Shown: positions 44,301-54,560 of the stretch, piece after piece
Position numbering within the stretch: the stretch's first letter is position 1
Layout: each line of letters starts with the position of its first letter
Assembly (NCBI GenBank): GCA_948144175.1
Contig: CANXME010000804.1
Coordinates: 1 to 64,000, forward strand
From: Closterium sp. NIES-65
Lineage: Eukaryota > Streptophyta > Zygnematophyceae > Desmidiales > Closteriaceae
Direction: 5' to 3'
Length of the DNA stretch: 64,000 bases
Program-made: the position numbers and the translations under genes
The notes under the pieces: model-generated
Databases searched by the model: none
Seen by the model: only the letters and a program-made list of their open reading frames with translations
What the model was told of the DNA's origin: nothing

Positions 44301-45235
44301 GGAGGGAGAGGAGGAGCGAGAGGAGAAGGGTCCACCTAGTGAGGGTATGCAGACACAAGGGCCAGCAGCTGCAACAGTGCCTTCAAGCGAGGCCAACGGG
44401 ATTGCTGGCAGTGGCAAGACATGGAAAGACATTCTTCTCTCTGTGAAAGCAGCGTCTCAGCCCGGAAGAGCTGTTCCCGGTTCTAATGCAGGGAGACAAG
44501 AGGGTGTGGGTGTTTCTGCCCTGGCAGCTGTAGCGGCAGAGGTTGTAACGGGAATGGACGGAGGCAGGGAGGGAGGGGTGGGTGATGTGGCTGGGGTGTT
44601 GGGGAATGGAGCATTGGTGTTTGGTGCAGTTGATGTGGTCGGGGGGACAGCAGGGAAGTCGGTGGGGGCGATTGGAGAAATGCATGGGGAGGCGTGCCGG
44701 CAGGAGGGATGGAAGAGGGCGAGAAGCGTTGCAACTGGAGTAATGGCGACTGGTGGGGTGATGGCAGGTGGGCAGCAGCATTCGATTTACAGAGGGATAG
44801 CAGAGGGAGAAGAGGAGGGAGGGATGGAGAACGAAAAGGACGGACCAGCTGTGGTAGAAGGGGAAGTTGTTGGGGGGGTTGGAGCAGAAAAAGAGGCAGC
44901 AGAGGGAGATTTTGCAGCTGCAAACAGCAACACGGGTGCAGAGGGGAGAGGGAGGGTGGAGGAGTGGGGGGGGCAGAGCCCCATGAGGGAGCTTCTGGGG
45001 GCGTTGGAGTCTCCCACCAGATGGGCTCACTTGTGTGCCAAGATGGAGCAGCAGAGGCAGCTGTATGAAGCCCAAGGTGAGCCTTATGTGTGCCTTATGA
45101 ATCTCAAGGTGAGCCTTATGTGGGAGAGGATAGTGTGTAACAGTGTCAAGCTGCTGGGTGCGTTGGAGTCTCCTACCAGATGGCCTCACCTGTGTGCCAA
45201 GATGGAGCAGCAGAGGCAGCTGTATGAAGCCCAAG
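41050..45235 (+). CDS. Large exon: RSRMLSLVASQG, poly-Glu, 14 GRVKALAA repeats, then Arg/Ser/Pro and Gly regions
   Basis: Entered in phase 0 from the giant exon. Order: RSRMLSLVASQGLHVPASAV and a TREIMGLTGG start; poly-Glu (41,275-41,640); three HTDME(V/I)RG(E/D)ESWD(M/L)E units; 14 repeats of about 33-38 residues with core G(R/H)VKALAA(V)VAS (42,088-43,440); a basic Ser/Pro/Arg stretch (SPIRPRRSFSPSRFRAFDAA; RRRSPSPNLPRYSASPG) at 43,550-43,970; Gly-rich sequence; GSGKTWKDILLSVKAA; and finally RELLGALESPTRWAHLCAKM with EQQRQLYEAQ. The last element occurs twice, 159 bp apart, and ends at CAAG|gtatg (45,235), which joins in phase to the F-box exon at 45,525. If the inner intron-like gap is retained, it adds 53 residues in frame. 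Confidence 0.65.
42088..43440 (+). repeat. 14 repeats of a GRVKALAAVVAS unit (about 100-115 bp)
   Basis: Core positions hold G(R/H/W)V(K/R)(A/E)LA in all 14. The variable part reads (A/S)ADTTSAPSKEAATLDVA(E/G) with indels of whole codons. The core predicts a short amphipathic helix with Val/Leu on one face and Arg/Lys on the other. The last three units are the most diverged (RVRELAAMAASAAANNSAE). Confidence 0.85.
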
Positions 45236-45387
45236 GTATGCTGATGCAACCGCTTGAAAGCCTTCATTATTGCGCTGCTGCCACTTTTCGTTCCTGTCTT
45301 GTTTTCTTGTGTTGTTGCTCATCCTTCTCCTCCTTCCATCTCTTGTTCGGTCATCTCCTCGCTCCCTTCTTTCGCTTTTCCCATCAG

Positions 45388-45452
45388 ACGATTCTCGAGC
45401 CACCCACCTATCAGACCTGCCGGACAAGTTCATCGTTCAGATGCTCTCTAAT
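45388..45452 (+). pseudogene. Ghost copy of the F-box exon start
   Basis: After ccatcag the sequence DDSRATHLSDLPDKFIVQML matches the true exon start at 45,525 (DDSRATQLSDLPDEFIVQIL) at nearly every base, then diverges and fails. It sits in the intron 137 bp upstream of the working copy, the same arrangement as the 40-41 kb array. Confidence 0.75.
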
Positions 45453-45524
45453 CCCCCTCCCTACGATTCATCATGCAAATCAATTCTTATTTCTCCACCT
45501 TACTCACCCTCCTGCTCCCACCAG

Positions 45525-45862
45525 ACGACTCAAGAGCCACCCAGCTATCAGACCTGCCGGACGAGTTCATCGTCCAGATCCTCTCTCGCCTCACCGACCC
45601 GCTCGACTGGACGGCGTGTCTCGTCCTATCCAGACGCTTCGCCGCCCTCTCCTGCCTCGCGCTGCAAGCCCTCTACCTCCTCCCGAACCGCCTGCTCCCC
45701 AAGCCTCTGCTGGCTCGGTACCTAGCCTGTTACCCGAACCTGGCAGTGCTGTATCTGCCCTGGAACAGCGTGGAGGTGGAGGGAGATGATGTTTTCGAGA
45801 TGATTGCTTTATCCAGATTGGAGCTGCAGGCTCTGCATGTCGATGTCTTCCCTGGTTACAAT
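45525..45862 (+). CDS. F-box exon of an F-box/LRR protein
   Basis: Acceptor cccaccag|AC completes the codon left by CAAG at 45,235, giving YEAQDDSRATQLSDLPDEF. The F-box spans LSDLPDEFIVQILSRLTDPL and DWTACLVLSRRFAALS (about 40 residues, with the LPxExxxxILxxL start and the conserved W/C region). It continues ALQALYLLPNRLLPKPLLA and YLACYPNLAVLYLPW. F-box proteins bind Skp1 in SCF ubiquitin ligases, and the C-terminal repeats choose the substrate. Donor AAT|gtaagc at 45,862. An in-frame ATG at 45,473 inside the upstream intron could give a shorter protein starting just before the F-box. Confidence 0.75.
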
Positions 45863-46075
45863 GTAAGCTGGTGTCTCAGAGTCCTGTGGTGTGTTCTTCC
45901 ATGGGTTTCCTTGCAAGTATGTATGCTTGCTGTTGGCGCCGTTGAGGAATGGCCTAGAATTCTGTTTAGGTATTTTGTGCTAGTCTTTGCTATTCTTTTA
46001 AGATTTCTCCTTCCTCCTGCATACTCTCATCACTTCCCCATCTCTCTTCTTTCCCTCTCCCCCCATCACCAACAG
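45863..46075 (+). other. 213-nt intron, frame-preserving
   Basis: gtaagc donor, T-rich middle, ccccatcaccaacag acceptor. The length is 71 codons and the frame is open throughout, so retention would insert a hydrophobic segment (ILLRFLLPPAYSHHFPIS) between F-box and LRRs. Splicing is favoured by the strong sites and the lack of LRR pattern inside. Confidence 0.65.
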
Positions 46076-47953
46076 GAGCGCTCTTACGCAAGAACACCAG
46101 CAGGCCTCACCACCCTCTTCACTGCCCTCCCCTCCCTCCGCTATCTCGCCCTCTGCACCGGCCGATACATCCGCTCCCTCCCAGCCTCCATCGCCCGTCT
46201 TTCCCTCTTAGAGGAGCTGCTTATAATGAATCAGTCTTCTAAGCTTGGTTTGCGGTCTCTTCCGCCTGCCCTCGGTCAGCTTTCGAATCTTCGCCGCCTG
46301 GTGCTCGATTCCTGTCTACAGCTTCCTACGCTGCCCGAGGAAATCGGGCAGCTGACTGGATTGGAGGAGCTGGAGCTGCTGAGCCTGGATTGTTTACGCC
46401 AGCTGCCCGAATCTATCGGGCAGCTTCAGTGCCTGAAGTGGTTCAAGATGTGCTGGTGCATGTCGGTCCGCAACCTGCCCGAGAGCATCGGGCAGCTGAA
46501 AGAATTGGAGGAGATGGTCATCAACATGGCAGCAAGTGAAACGTGGCTGGGCAGCTTGAAAGAGCTTCCGCAATCTTTCGGTCAGCTCTACTCCCTGCGG
46601 TTCCTGAAGATTGTCGGCTGCCCGTTGATGCTGGATCTGCCCGAATGTTTTGGGCAGCTTTATCAGCTTGAAGAATTTGTTTTTGACAACAAGGGCTTTG
46701 CAGAGGAGTCCGAAGCCTGCGGACTTTTATCCCTGCCCGACTCCTTCGGGCAGCTGACAAGTCTCGTGCGATTGGAGCTCCGCAACTGCTTCGCCCTCAC
46801 CTCTCTGCCCGAATCTCTCGGGCACCTTCCGTACCTCTACTCGCTCAAGCTCATTGGCTGCTATTCTCTCGCCACGCTGCCCGAATCTCTGGGCAGCTCA
46901 GGCAGCCTCCAGCTGCTTCTTGTGGATAACAAGGTGGATGATGATGAGGATGAAGAGGAGGATGGGGATGGGGATGAGGATGGGGAGGAGGATGGGATGA
47001 GCATAGTGAGCCATTCAACGGCCATGGACATGCACATGAGCATGAACGGCACTGACGATACCGCTGCTAGCGATGACGGCGCGAGCACCGGCAGAAACGA
47101 GGACGGAGAGAATCACGACAATGGTCATTATGACAATAACGGCCATAATGAGGAGGAGGACGAGGAGGATGAGGAGGACGATGATGACGATGATGGTCCG
47201 AGCGGTCTGCTCGCCCTGCCGTCATCCATGGGTATCACCCCATCAGCCATGTGCAACCTCCGTCAGCTGGTCCTGCGAGCCAACGTCTCCCTCACCACCC
47301 TCCCGCCTGCCTTCTTCTCCCTCCACCTTCTTGAAAGCCTCGTTCTCGACTTCACAGAGACCAGAAATCGGGAATCTTTCTCGGACCCACCTGCCAGCCG
47401 CCTGGGGTCCAGATCAGCGTCTCAAGCGTCGCTCTCAGGAAGCGGTGCAGTTGGCTTGGGCAGCGATGCGGTTACCACGGAGACAGGCAGTGCGATGAAC
47501 TCTTCCCTGATGTTGATTTTGCCGGCTGACTTGCCAACCACACTGGAGAAGAAATCCAAGCCTGCGGGAATAGCTGAGCTTCCAGAGGAGATTTCACAGC
47601 TGGTTAATCTTCGACGGTTGGATTTGATTGGCTGCTCGAAGCTTTCCAAGCTGCCCGAATCCCTGGGCAGCCTCCAGTTCCTGCAGAGGCTGGTGGTTGC
47701 ATTCTGTCCGGCCATTCAGGCCCTCCCGGCTGGCGTCGGGCAGCTGAAATTCCTCCAGACGTTTGTTGTTCAGAACTGCCCGAATCTGCGGCACCTGCCC
47801 GAATCGTTAACAGCACTGGCAGGGCTGCCCGAGCTGTGCATAGATGAGAAATCTGTGGGCGTGAAGATTCCAGACCATTTGTTGAGGCTGCCCGGTTTCC
47901 GCCGTGACAGCTGTTTCTTTGAAGACCGGCTCTTCATTGACTTAATTGAGTGA
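46076..47953 (+). CDS. Leucine-rich-repeat exon of the F-box/LRR protein
   Basis: ERSYARTPAGLTTLFTALPS leads into about 16 plant-type LRRs of 23-25 residues with the pattern LxxLxLxxCxxLxxLPESIGQL (for example NLRRLVLDSCLQLPTLPEEI). An acidic insert (about 46,930-47,200; poly Asp/Glu then a Met/Ser/Thr/Asn-rich loop) interrupts the array after repeat 11. A second insert (about 47,360-47,570; Ser/Gly/Arg) lies before the last four repeats. It ends PGFRRDSCFFEDRLFIDLIE and a stop at 47,951-47,953. LRRs of this kind resemble those of plant NLR and F-box proteins and form a ligand- or substrate-binding solenoid. The base composition is balanced, quite unlike the upstream exons. Confidence 0.8.
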   Translation, partial: ERSYARTPAGLTTLFTALPSLRYLALCTGRYIRSLPASIARLSLLEELLIMNQSSKLGLRSLPPALGQLSNLRRLVLDSCLQLPTLPEEIGQLTGLEELELLSLDCLRQLPESIGQLQCLKWFKMCWCMSVRNLPESIGQLKELEEMVINMAASETWLGSLKELPQSFGQLYSLRFLKIVGCPLMLDLPECFGQLYQLEEFVFDNKGFAEESEACGLLSLPDSFGQLTSLVRLELRNCFALTSLPESLGHLPYLYSLKLIGCYSLATLPESLGSSGSLQLLLVDNKVDDDEDEEEDGDGDEDGEEDGMSIVSHSTAMDMHMSMNGTDDTAASDDGASTGRNEDGENHDNGHYDNNGHNEEEDEEDEEDDDDDDGPSGLLALPSSMGITPSAMCNLRQLVLRANVSLTTLPPAFFSLHLLESLVLDFTETRNRESFSDPPASRLGSRSASQASLSGSGAVGLGSDAVTTETGSAMNSSLMLILPADLPTTLEKKSKPAGIAELPEEISQLVNLRRLDLIGCSKLSKLPESLGSLQFLQRLVVAFCPAIQALPAGVGQLKFLQTFVVQNCPNLRHLPESLTALAGLPELCIDEKSVGVKIPDHLLRLPGFRRDSCFFEDRLFIDLIE

Positions 47954-48223
47954 TTTGATGGGGTTCTTGACCCTTGTGTTCGCTATGTGTTTAGGTACAT
48001 CTTACAGGCCTGTTGTACAGTGATTGATGTTCAATAATAGACCCTTTACAGTATTTTCTATTCGAGTGAGAAATTATGACATTGCGATGATATCAACGTA
48101 GTTGGTATGACTCCTAGCATAGCATGCACCATCATACTGTAATCATAACCAGCACAATTCTCCTGCTGAGATGGAGTATCAGGAGAACTCCATAGTCCTG
48201 ATGTGATAGTGTAAAATAGTTAG

Positions 48224-48673
48224 TTACATCCTGGAGTTTGCCTTGACGTATGGGACCACGCCCTTAGGTGCATATTGCGCTGCATACAATTTCGGTGTCA
48301 CATTTGACGTCACTGGGACCAACGCTTCTCCTCCGACCGCGACCATCTGAGTCAGACACCCGGTTCGCCACTCCGCGCGATTGTCGGACACAGAGTGTAA
48401 CGCGCACGTCTTGAGGTTTGTTTTAGTGCCGTGTTGGCCGGGGCAGGTGCGGTTCTCGAGAGCCCTCCTCGTGCGGGGCACATACCTGGGTCGAGCCCCT
48501 GGGGGACATCAGGGAGGGAGTAAGATACTTAGCTTTCTGCGAAACGAGTAACTGAACAACATCACGGAGAAATGCCTTGTAATGATAATGCGAATGACGG
48601 AAACGCGCGTACCTTCAGCAGCGAGGAACAGGGCGAGCAGGACAAAGGGGACGAGGAGCTTGCGGGATGCCAT
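48224..48673 (-). CDS. Small secreted protein, two exons, 111 residues
   Basis: Exon 1 (48,673-48,613) encodes MASRKLLVPFVLLALFLAAE, a classic signal peptide. The donor is GAAG|gtacgc, the intron is 114 nt, the acceptor is tgtcccccag, and exon 2 (48,498-48,224) continues in phase: GARPRYVPRTRRALENRTC, ..., KANSRM, stop. The mature part has a basic RTRR site that could be a processing site, three Cys (TCPG, KTCAL, TGCLT) and no repeats. The family is not recognised; apoplastic or cell-wall peptide is a guess. It is convergent with the F-box/LRR gene (270 bp between stops) and has a TATA box upstream. Total coding length is exactly 336 nt. Confidence 0.75.
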
Positions 48674-48812
48674 GAATATCACCAATGCCGAGAGCTAGAG
48701 AAGATGGCGAGTACTACGATGAATAACAATGCGAGCTGGGGGATGGAAATTGAAAGAGATGCGAGTTTGTAATGGATTGGTTGAGATGCGAATTATCGAG
48801 AATCAAGAGTCG

Positions 48813-48821
48813 CTTTTATAA
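48813..48821 (-). promoter_or_regulatory. TATA box of the secreted-protein gene
   Basis: On the minus strand TTATAAAAG lies about 140 nt upstream of the start codon at 48,673. Transcription would start about 30 nt further on, near 48,785, giving a 5' leader of roughly 110 nt. A CCAAT motif (minus strand) lies further upstream at about 48,941-48,945. Confidence 0.55.
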
Positions 48822-48822
48822 C

Positions 48823-49222
48823 TAAAAGCCGTTCGCGCCTCGACGTGCCATTTTTTGCAAGGACGGCAACAAGAATAAGCGATTGGTACTGAAAAGCTCG
48901 ACGAAGCATTCGCGGCTTGCACGCGTGGCATGGCAGCACATTGGCTCGCTGGAGTTATCACAGATCGGCATTGAGCTATGGCGAAGAAACCCGTGTTCGA
49001 ATGGACGTGATTGGAGGAGCATCTGTGTTTTGCTCATACATCCGTTTGCTCGCTACCTTCGAGGAAATCAGTACGGACGAGAGGATGGAAGAGCATATAG
49101 AGGGCGTGTTCCGCGAACACAAAAATTGATTGCCGCTGCTTACGAAACGCTTCTCATCTCTGGTTCGTGGGGTGCAAAATGTGAAGAGTTTAACGGTGGT
49201 TTACTGTTTGATGCTCTCTACC
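48823..49222. other. Upstream region of the secreted-protein gene
   Basis: No convincing coding sequence. It has more balanced, lower-GC composition than the flanks and contains the presumed promoter. A 134-codon open frame across it on the plus strand runs into the transposon LTR and shows no recognisable protein pattern. Confidence 0.4.
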
Positions 49223-49266
49223 GACTGCTACTTTGTGTAATTGACGAGAGTGCTCGTTACCAACTT
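49223..49266. repeat. 44-bp flanking repeat, left copy
   Basis: The 44 bases from gactgctactttgtg to ccaactt are repeated exactly at 60,499-60,542, immediately outside the other end of the outer LTR element. They act like a very long target duplication or mark a rearrangement at insertion. Confidence 0.8.
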
Positions 49267-49269
49267 ATG

Positions 49270-49548
49270 AGTTATGAGTTTTACTAGACAGAGTGCGCGG
49301 AAGACTTTATAAAAAGGATGTCGAATACAGAATGTCGAGAATGATAAAGAAGCAAGCATTTATAGGGTCTAAACCGTGCTAGGCGAGGACCTCGGGACGT
49401 GGATGGGTTGGAAGTGTCGCGATTGGTGCGGAGCGACTCGTCGGTGGTTCGGTCCGAAATGTAGGCCGAACCTCGAAACTGACGCGAAGTGCTCGGGGTT
49501 GTCCTCGCTAGGAACAGCCTCTACAGTAATGAATTCATATTCATTACA
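49270..49548 (-). repeat. Outer element, 3' LTR (left copy)
   Basis: Direct repeat of 60,220-60,498. Its minus-strand start contains a near-palindrome around GAATTC. Confidence 0.85.
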
Positions 49549-50563
49549 CTCTCCCACCTTCTAAATAAGGTCCCCTTATCCGTAGACGAGTCGTGCAGTA
49601 GTGTGAAAACTGCAGATCTCGGTTGAAACTGATCTGACGGTGTAGAAGTCGTTGACTGTCAAGTTGACGCGTGGCTGAACGCGTTGACCATGCGAAATTC
49701 AAAGAGTTGGAATGTCAGCCGTTGATACTGCCGATAACGATCGGGCGGTTGAATTCGAATGTCGAGTTGAAAAGTCGTTAATGAATGAGAGTCGTCGATG
49801 TGGTGGATCTCTGTCGGACGGTCAAGATGAACACGTCGTGGGCGGGAATGCTGACGCGTTGTCAGAAGTCGATGAAGCAGGACCCGTCGATGTCGTCCAT
49901 GTGATTGCGAGGGTCCGTCGTGCTGGATCTGTCAGACGAGATGTCAGAAAATACTGACAAGTACAGTGCGAGAGCACTTTCTCCCTCCCTTTGGAAAAGA
50001 TTGCCACCCAAAAATCTCCGCGTGGCAGCACCGAATCACCTTGCTGCCGCAGTATCTTCAGTTGTCAGCTGCTGCATTCCCGAAATTGCTGTCGTTTGTC
50101 TTGCTGCAGTGTCGAAAATCCTCATTGTAGCTTCTCCAGCTGTCGGCGCCCCTGGAAGTCTTGTCCAGACTCGCCGAGGCTTTTGTCGATATTCGCCGAG
50201 AAGTACCGGGCAGAGGCGAAAAACAGCTGCTGCTCTTCCCCCTGACCTCGCAAATATTTTTTCAAAGTTGAACTTGAACTGTCGATGACGTCAGCTACCT
50301 TATCGGTGTTGTCGTGACTCGCCGAAAACCTCCGGGCAGGGGCGAAAACAGCTGTCGCCTTCTCCCCCCACCTGTTGCAAAATTTTCCCTCGTGTTGCGG
50401 CTGGTAACCCCGAGCAGCTTCCGATTTGAACGGCTACACACTTTGACGACGAGTGCCTTCACGCGCTTAATCAAGCAACGCTGCAGTCGGCCGTCGGCAC
50501 GGATACTGTCAGCGACCGCGCTGACTCCGTTAAAAACTCTTTTCGGAACTGCTGGGTCCACCC

Positions 50564-50697
50564 TGTCAGAACATTATAGCTTATATATATTTGTGTAGGC
50601 TATAGTGGGGTATCCCATAGGGGGTACAACCCAATCAGGGTTTCCTATATGTACTCACTTCATTCATAGTTGATTCATTCTCGTTCACTTCTTCTCA
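50564..50697 (+). repeat. Copia 5' LTR
   Basis: 134 bp, starts tgtcagaacatt and ends cttctca. Very short for a Copia LTR. Essentially identical to the 3' copy. Confidence 0.9.
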
Positions 50698-51673
50698 TGG
50701 TATCGAGCAGGTTCCCCTGTGGGAACTGTGCTTAGGGCCCACCACTACTTCGAACTTTTTTTTTCTGCCCGGAGCGCACTCCGGGCTCTCTCTTACTCTG
50801 TCGACTGGCCTTTAGCCGCCCGCGCCCTGCCTGTTCAGGCCTCACGCCGCCAGCGCGCCGCCCTAGACGCTAGCACGCCGCCCGTCCAGGCCCTGTGCAG
50901 CCCGCGCGCCGCCCTTTGCAGCTCGCGCACCGCCCTTAGCAGCCCGCGCGCCACCCTAAGCGGCCCGCGCGCCGCCCTAATCAGCCCGCGCGCCGCTCGC
51001 TAGGCCCCAGGCAGCCCACACGCCGTCCGCGCGTCGCCCTTAGCCGCCCGACGAGCCGCCCGTGAGCCGCCCGTGGGCCGCCCGTCAGCCGCCCGTGAGC
51101 CGTCAGTGCGCCGCCCGACGCGCCGCCCGTGCACCGCCCTCGGCTGCCCGTGAGCTGCACCGCCCGTGCGCCGCCCGTCAGCCGCCCTCAGCCGCCCTCG
51201 GACGCCCGTGAGTCGCCCGTGCAGCCGCCCGTGCAGCCGCCTGTCAAGCCGCCCGTGCAGCCGCCCGTGCAGCCGCCCGTCGTGCCGCCCATGAGCCGCC
51301 AGTGCCGCCCGTGCAGCCGCTCGTACATCCGCCCGTGAGCCGCCCGTGAGCCGCCCGTGAGCAGCCCGTCACGCCGCCCGCGCCGCCCGTGTCCCTGCGT
51401 CACCCGAGCCGCGCGCGCTGCCCGAGCAGCAGAGCCGCCCGAGTCGCCCGTGCCGCTGAACGCCCGAGCCGCCCAAGCCGCCCGAGCCGCCCTAGCCGCC
51501 CGAGCCGCCCGAGCCGCCCGAGCCGCCCGAGCCGCCCGAGCCGCCTACGTGCCGAGCGCCGGGTCCTGTGGGGCTGCTGCTACTCCTGGGCCGGCGGAGT
51601 TGCTGAGCTGCCGTGTTGCTGTTCTACTGAGCTGCTCGACCCTTCCTGTCTGGTGAGACTGTCGGCTGCTATC

Positions 51674-52706
51674 ATGGCCACCCCTAGTGTCCTGGCCTTT
51701 GACGCTGAGGGTCGCGCCATTGACTTTGCGGTCTGGGTCAAGGACCTGCAGCTGTACTTGCAGTGCGATTCAGTAGACGACATCTCTCTCTTTGACTTTG
51801 CCTCTGGCGCTGTCCCTGCCCCTCCTGCTGATGCTGACCCCACTGTTCGCTCCAAGTGGGCCACACGCGCGTCGCCACCTCCCTTCCTCTGAGCGTGCAC
51901 ACTTTAGTCAGTGCAAGACCGCTCAGGCCTTGTACGACGCTGTAGTTGCGCGCTACTCCTCCCCTTCCACTGCTACACTGAGCCGCCTCATGCTACCTTA
52001 CCTCTTCCCTGACCTTGCTGCCTTTCCTACAGTCGCTGACCTCTTTACCCACCTGCGCGCTAGTGACACTCGCTACCGAGCTGCGCTTCCAGCTGCCTTC
52101 TGCGCCGAAAAACCCCCTCCCATGTACATCACCCTCTACTTTCTAGTCACCCGTCTCCCTGAGTCCCTTCGTGCTGTTCGGGACCAGTTTCTCTCTGTCT
52201 GTCCCACCACCCTCACTGTCGACCTCCTCAAGAAGTCCCTACTAGCGGCCGAGAAGAGCATAGTCGCTGTAGGGGCCTCTCGTGGTGACCCCCGCACCCC
52301 CATCTTTGAGGGGTGTTCTCCTTCCCCCCTGTTACCCTCTGTCGCCTCTGCTGCTGCGGCCGACCTCGTTGGTCTAGAGTCGGTCGGAGCGGCGTCTGCC
52401 CCCAGCGGTAGGCGCCGCTCTGGCAAGGGCAAGGGGGGCAAGGGAGCGGGTGGAGCTGGCGGGGGCGGTGGCGGAGGAGGTGGGGGCGGCGGGGGGAGTG
52501 GGGGTGGCGGTGGAGGTGGGGGCGGGGGTGGAGGTACTAGTGGCGGCAGTGGAGGCGGAGGTGGTGGCGGAGGTGGCGGTGGAGGTGGCGGTGGGAGCGG
52601 CGGGGGCGAGGGTGGCGGTGGCGGCGGTGGCGGCGGAGGCGGGGGTGGCGGTGGTGGAGGTGGTCGGAGTGGCTCGTCCCAGCGGAGCAGCACTGGGGGT
52701 GGTCAG

Positions 52707-52744
<38 letters not shown>

Positions 52745-53060
52745 CTCTCGCGACGTCCCCGCCCCTCAGCAGCTCCGTGAGTGGTACTTGCAGCGTCAGC
52801 GTGGTGGGGCGTTCGGTCCCTGCACCTACGTCCTTCGCACCGGCGACCGCGCGGGTGAGCAGTGTGGGGGCACCCACACCGCCCGCCGCTGCTTTGCACG
52901 CCTGATCGACGCTTGGCGCCAGCAGTTTCCGGAGGCCTCTGAGATCCCCCGCTGGGGAGAGCTGTCTAGGGCTGGTGTAGCTATCTTTGATCTTGACTTT
53001 GATGCTATCCTTGCTGCCATGTATGCTGTGACTGTTAGTGATGAGGGTGACTGTTACCGG
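51674..53060 (+). other. Copia gag region
   Basis: Starts MATPSVLAFDAEGRAIDFAV, with the FxxWxxxxxxYL pattern of Copia gag N-termini, and contains the DUF-like LFTHLRASDTRYRAALPAAF segment. A Gly-rich low-complexity stretch (52,455-52,670) and a CAG-coded poly-Gln follow. The Cys/His cluster near 52,820-52,890 (CxnCGGTHTARRC) may stand in for the usual zinc knuckle. Part of a fossil element. Confidence 0.75.
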
Positions 53061-53179
53061 TGTTTCCCGCCCGACCCGGGCATTGGTACTACTGCGTCGG
53101 GTGCCAGTGAGGCTGCTGCTCTAGGTGCCAGTGCGTCTGTGCTCTCAGGTACTGGTGAGTCTGCACTCTCAGGTACTGT

Positions 53180-54560
53180 GTCGGCTTCGGCCTCTCACAC
53201 CTTCACCCTTGACTCTGGGGCGTCTCGCTCCTTCTTTCGGGACCGCACCACTCTCACGCCGCTTAGTCGGCCGGTTGCGGTGTCCCTGGCTGACCCCTCT
53301 GGGGGTCCTGTCCTGTCTCGTTTCTCCACAGTCCTCCCGTGTCCGGCGGCTCCCTCTGGCACCCTGTCTGGTCTCTACCTCCCCTCGTTCTCTACGAACC
53401 TGGTGAGTGGTGCTGACCTACAGGATGCGAGTGTCCACCAATTCACTCCTGCTCGTCAGCGGGTGACACACTGCACAGAGGCTAGCACAGGTCGCCACCT
53501 GGCTACGTTTACACGTCAGCCACGGTCGAGCCTGTACACACTGACCACTGCTTCTCCTCCAGTTGCTGAGTCTGGTAGGGTCTCTTCGTCTGGTCAAGTG
53601 TTTGCTGCAGCGTCCAGGTCTGGTCCTGAGTCTGCCCCCTGTTCGTGTCGCCGTCTGTCTCACGAGACCCTCCTGTGGCACCACCGCCTTGGCCACCCCT
53701 CCCTACTTCGGCTCAGAGGCATGGCCTCCCGTCTTCTTGTGTCTGGTCTCCCCCGGTCCCTCCCTCCCCTTCCTCAGGGCCCTGGCCCTGCCTGTGTCCC
53801 CTGTGTCGAGGGGCGCCAGCGTGCTGCCCCTCACTCCTCCCAGTTTCCTTCGACAGAGGCTCCGTTGCAGACGCTTCACATGGACGTGTGGGGCCCTGCC
53901 CGCGTCCGTGGACTCGGTCACGAGCGCTACTTCCTGTTGGTGGTTGACGACTACTCGCGTTACACCACAGTCTTCCCCTTGCGCAGCAAGGGTGATGTCA
54001 CTGAGGTGCTGATCGACTGGATCCGCGCAGCTCGTCTCCAGCTCAGGCAGAGCTTTGGCTCGGACTTTCCTGTGTTGCGTCTGCACTCGGACAGAGGCGG
54101 AGAGTTCTCCTCTGGCCTTCTGAGTGCCTACTGTCGTGCGCGAGGCATCCGCCAGACCTTCACGCTTCCGGACTCACCGCAGCAAAATGGGATTGCAGAG
54201 CGCCGCATTGGCATGGTCATGGACATCGCTCGTACGTCTATGATGCATGCGGCTGCCCCCCATTTTCTGTGGCCGTTTGCGGTCAGGTACGCGGCGCATC
54301 AGATCAACCTCCACCCCAGGGTCTCTAGGCCGGAGACCTCCCCAGCCCTGCTGTGGACGGGGAAGGTTGGCGATGCGTCGGCGTTCCGGGTCTGGGGATC
54401 TCGGGCGTTTGTCCGCGACTTGTCTGCGGACAAGCTGTCCCCTCACGCTGCTCCCTGCGTCTTCCTGGGGTTCCCCCCCGACGCCCCTGGGTGGCAGTTC
54501 TACCACCCCACCTCTCGACGTGTTCTGTCCTCCCAGGATGTCACGTTCGACGAGTCGGTA
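53180..54560 (+). other. Copia protease and integrase region
   Basis: Protease signature LDSGASRSFF near 53,210. Integrase zinc-binding HHCC (LLWHHRLGHPSLLRL ... CVPCVEG) at about 53,665-53,815. Integrase core with LHMDVWGPA, VVDDYSRY, LHSDRGGEF and PQQNGIAERRI at about 53,875-54,210. Part of a fossil element. Confidence 0.85.

Noticed and set aside
45473-45862. F-box gene starting at ATG 45,473 as a stand-alone gene
   Set aside because: Not excluded, but the ATG lies in a good intron with a strong acceptor and the upstream exon joins in exact phase, so I prefer the spliced model and record this as an alternative.
48883-49287. 134-codon plus-strand frame upstream of the secreted-protein gene
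   Set aside because: It runs straight into a transposon LTR, has no recognisable pattern, and overlaps the likely promoter of the minus-strand gene.
50719-51656. Open frames in the Copia leader (Ala/Arg/Pro-rich)
   Set aside because: They arise from the GCCGCCCG repeat read in several frames; the recognisable gag begins at 51,674.
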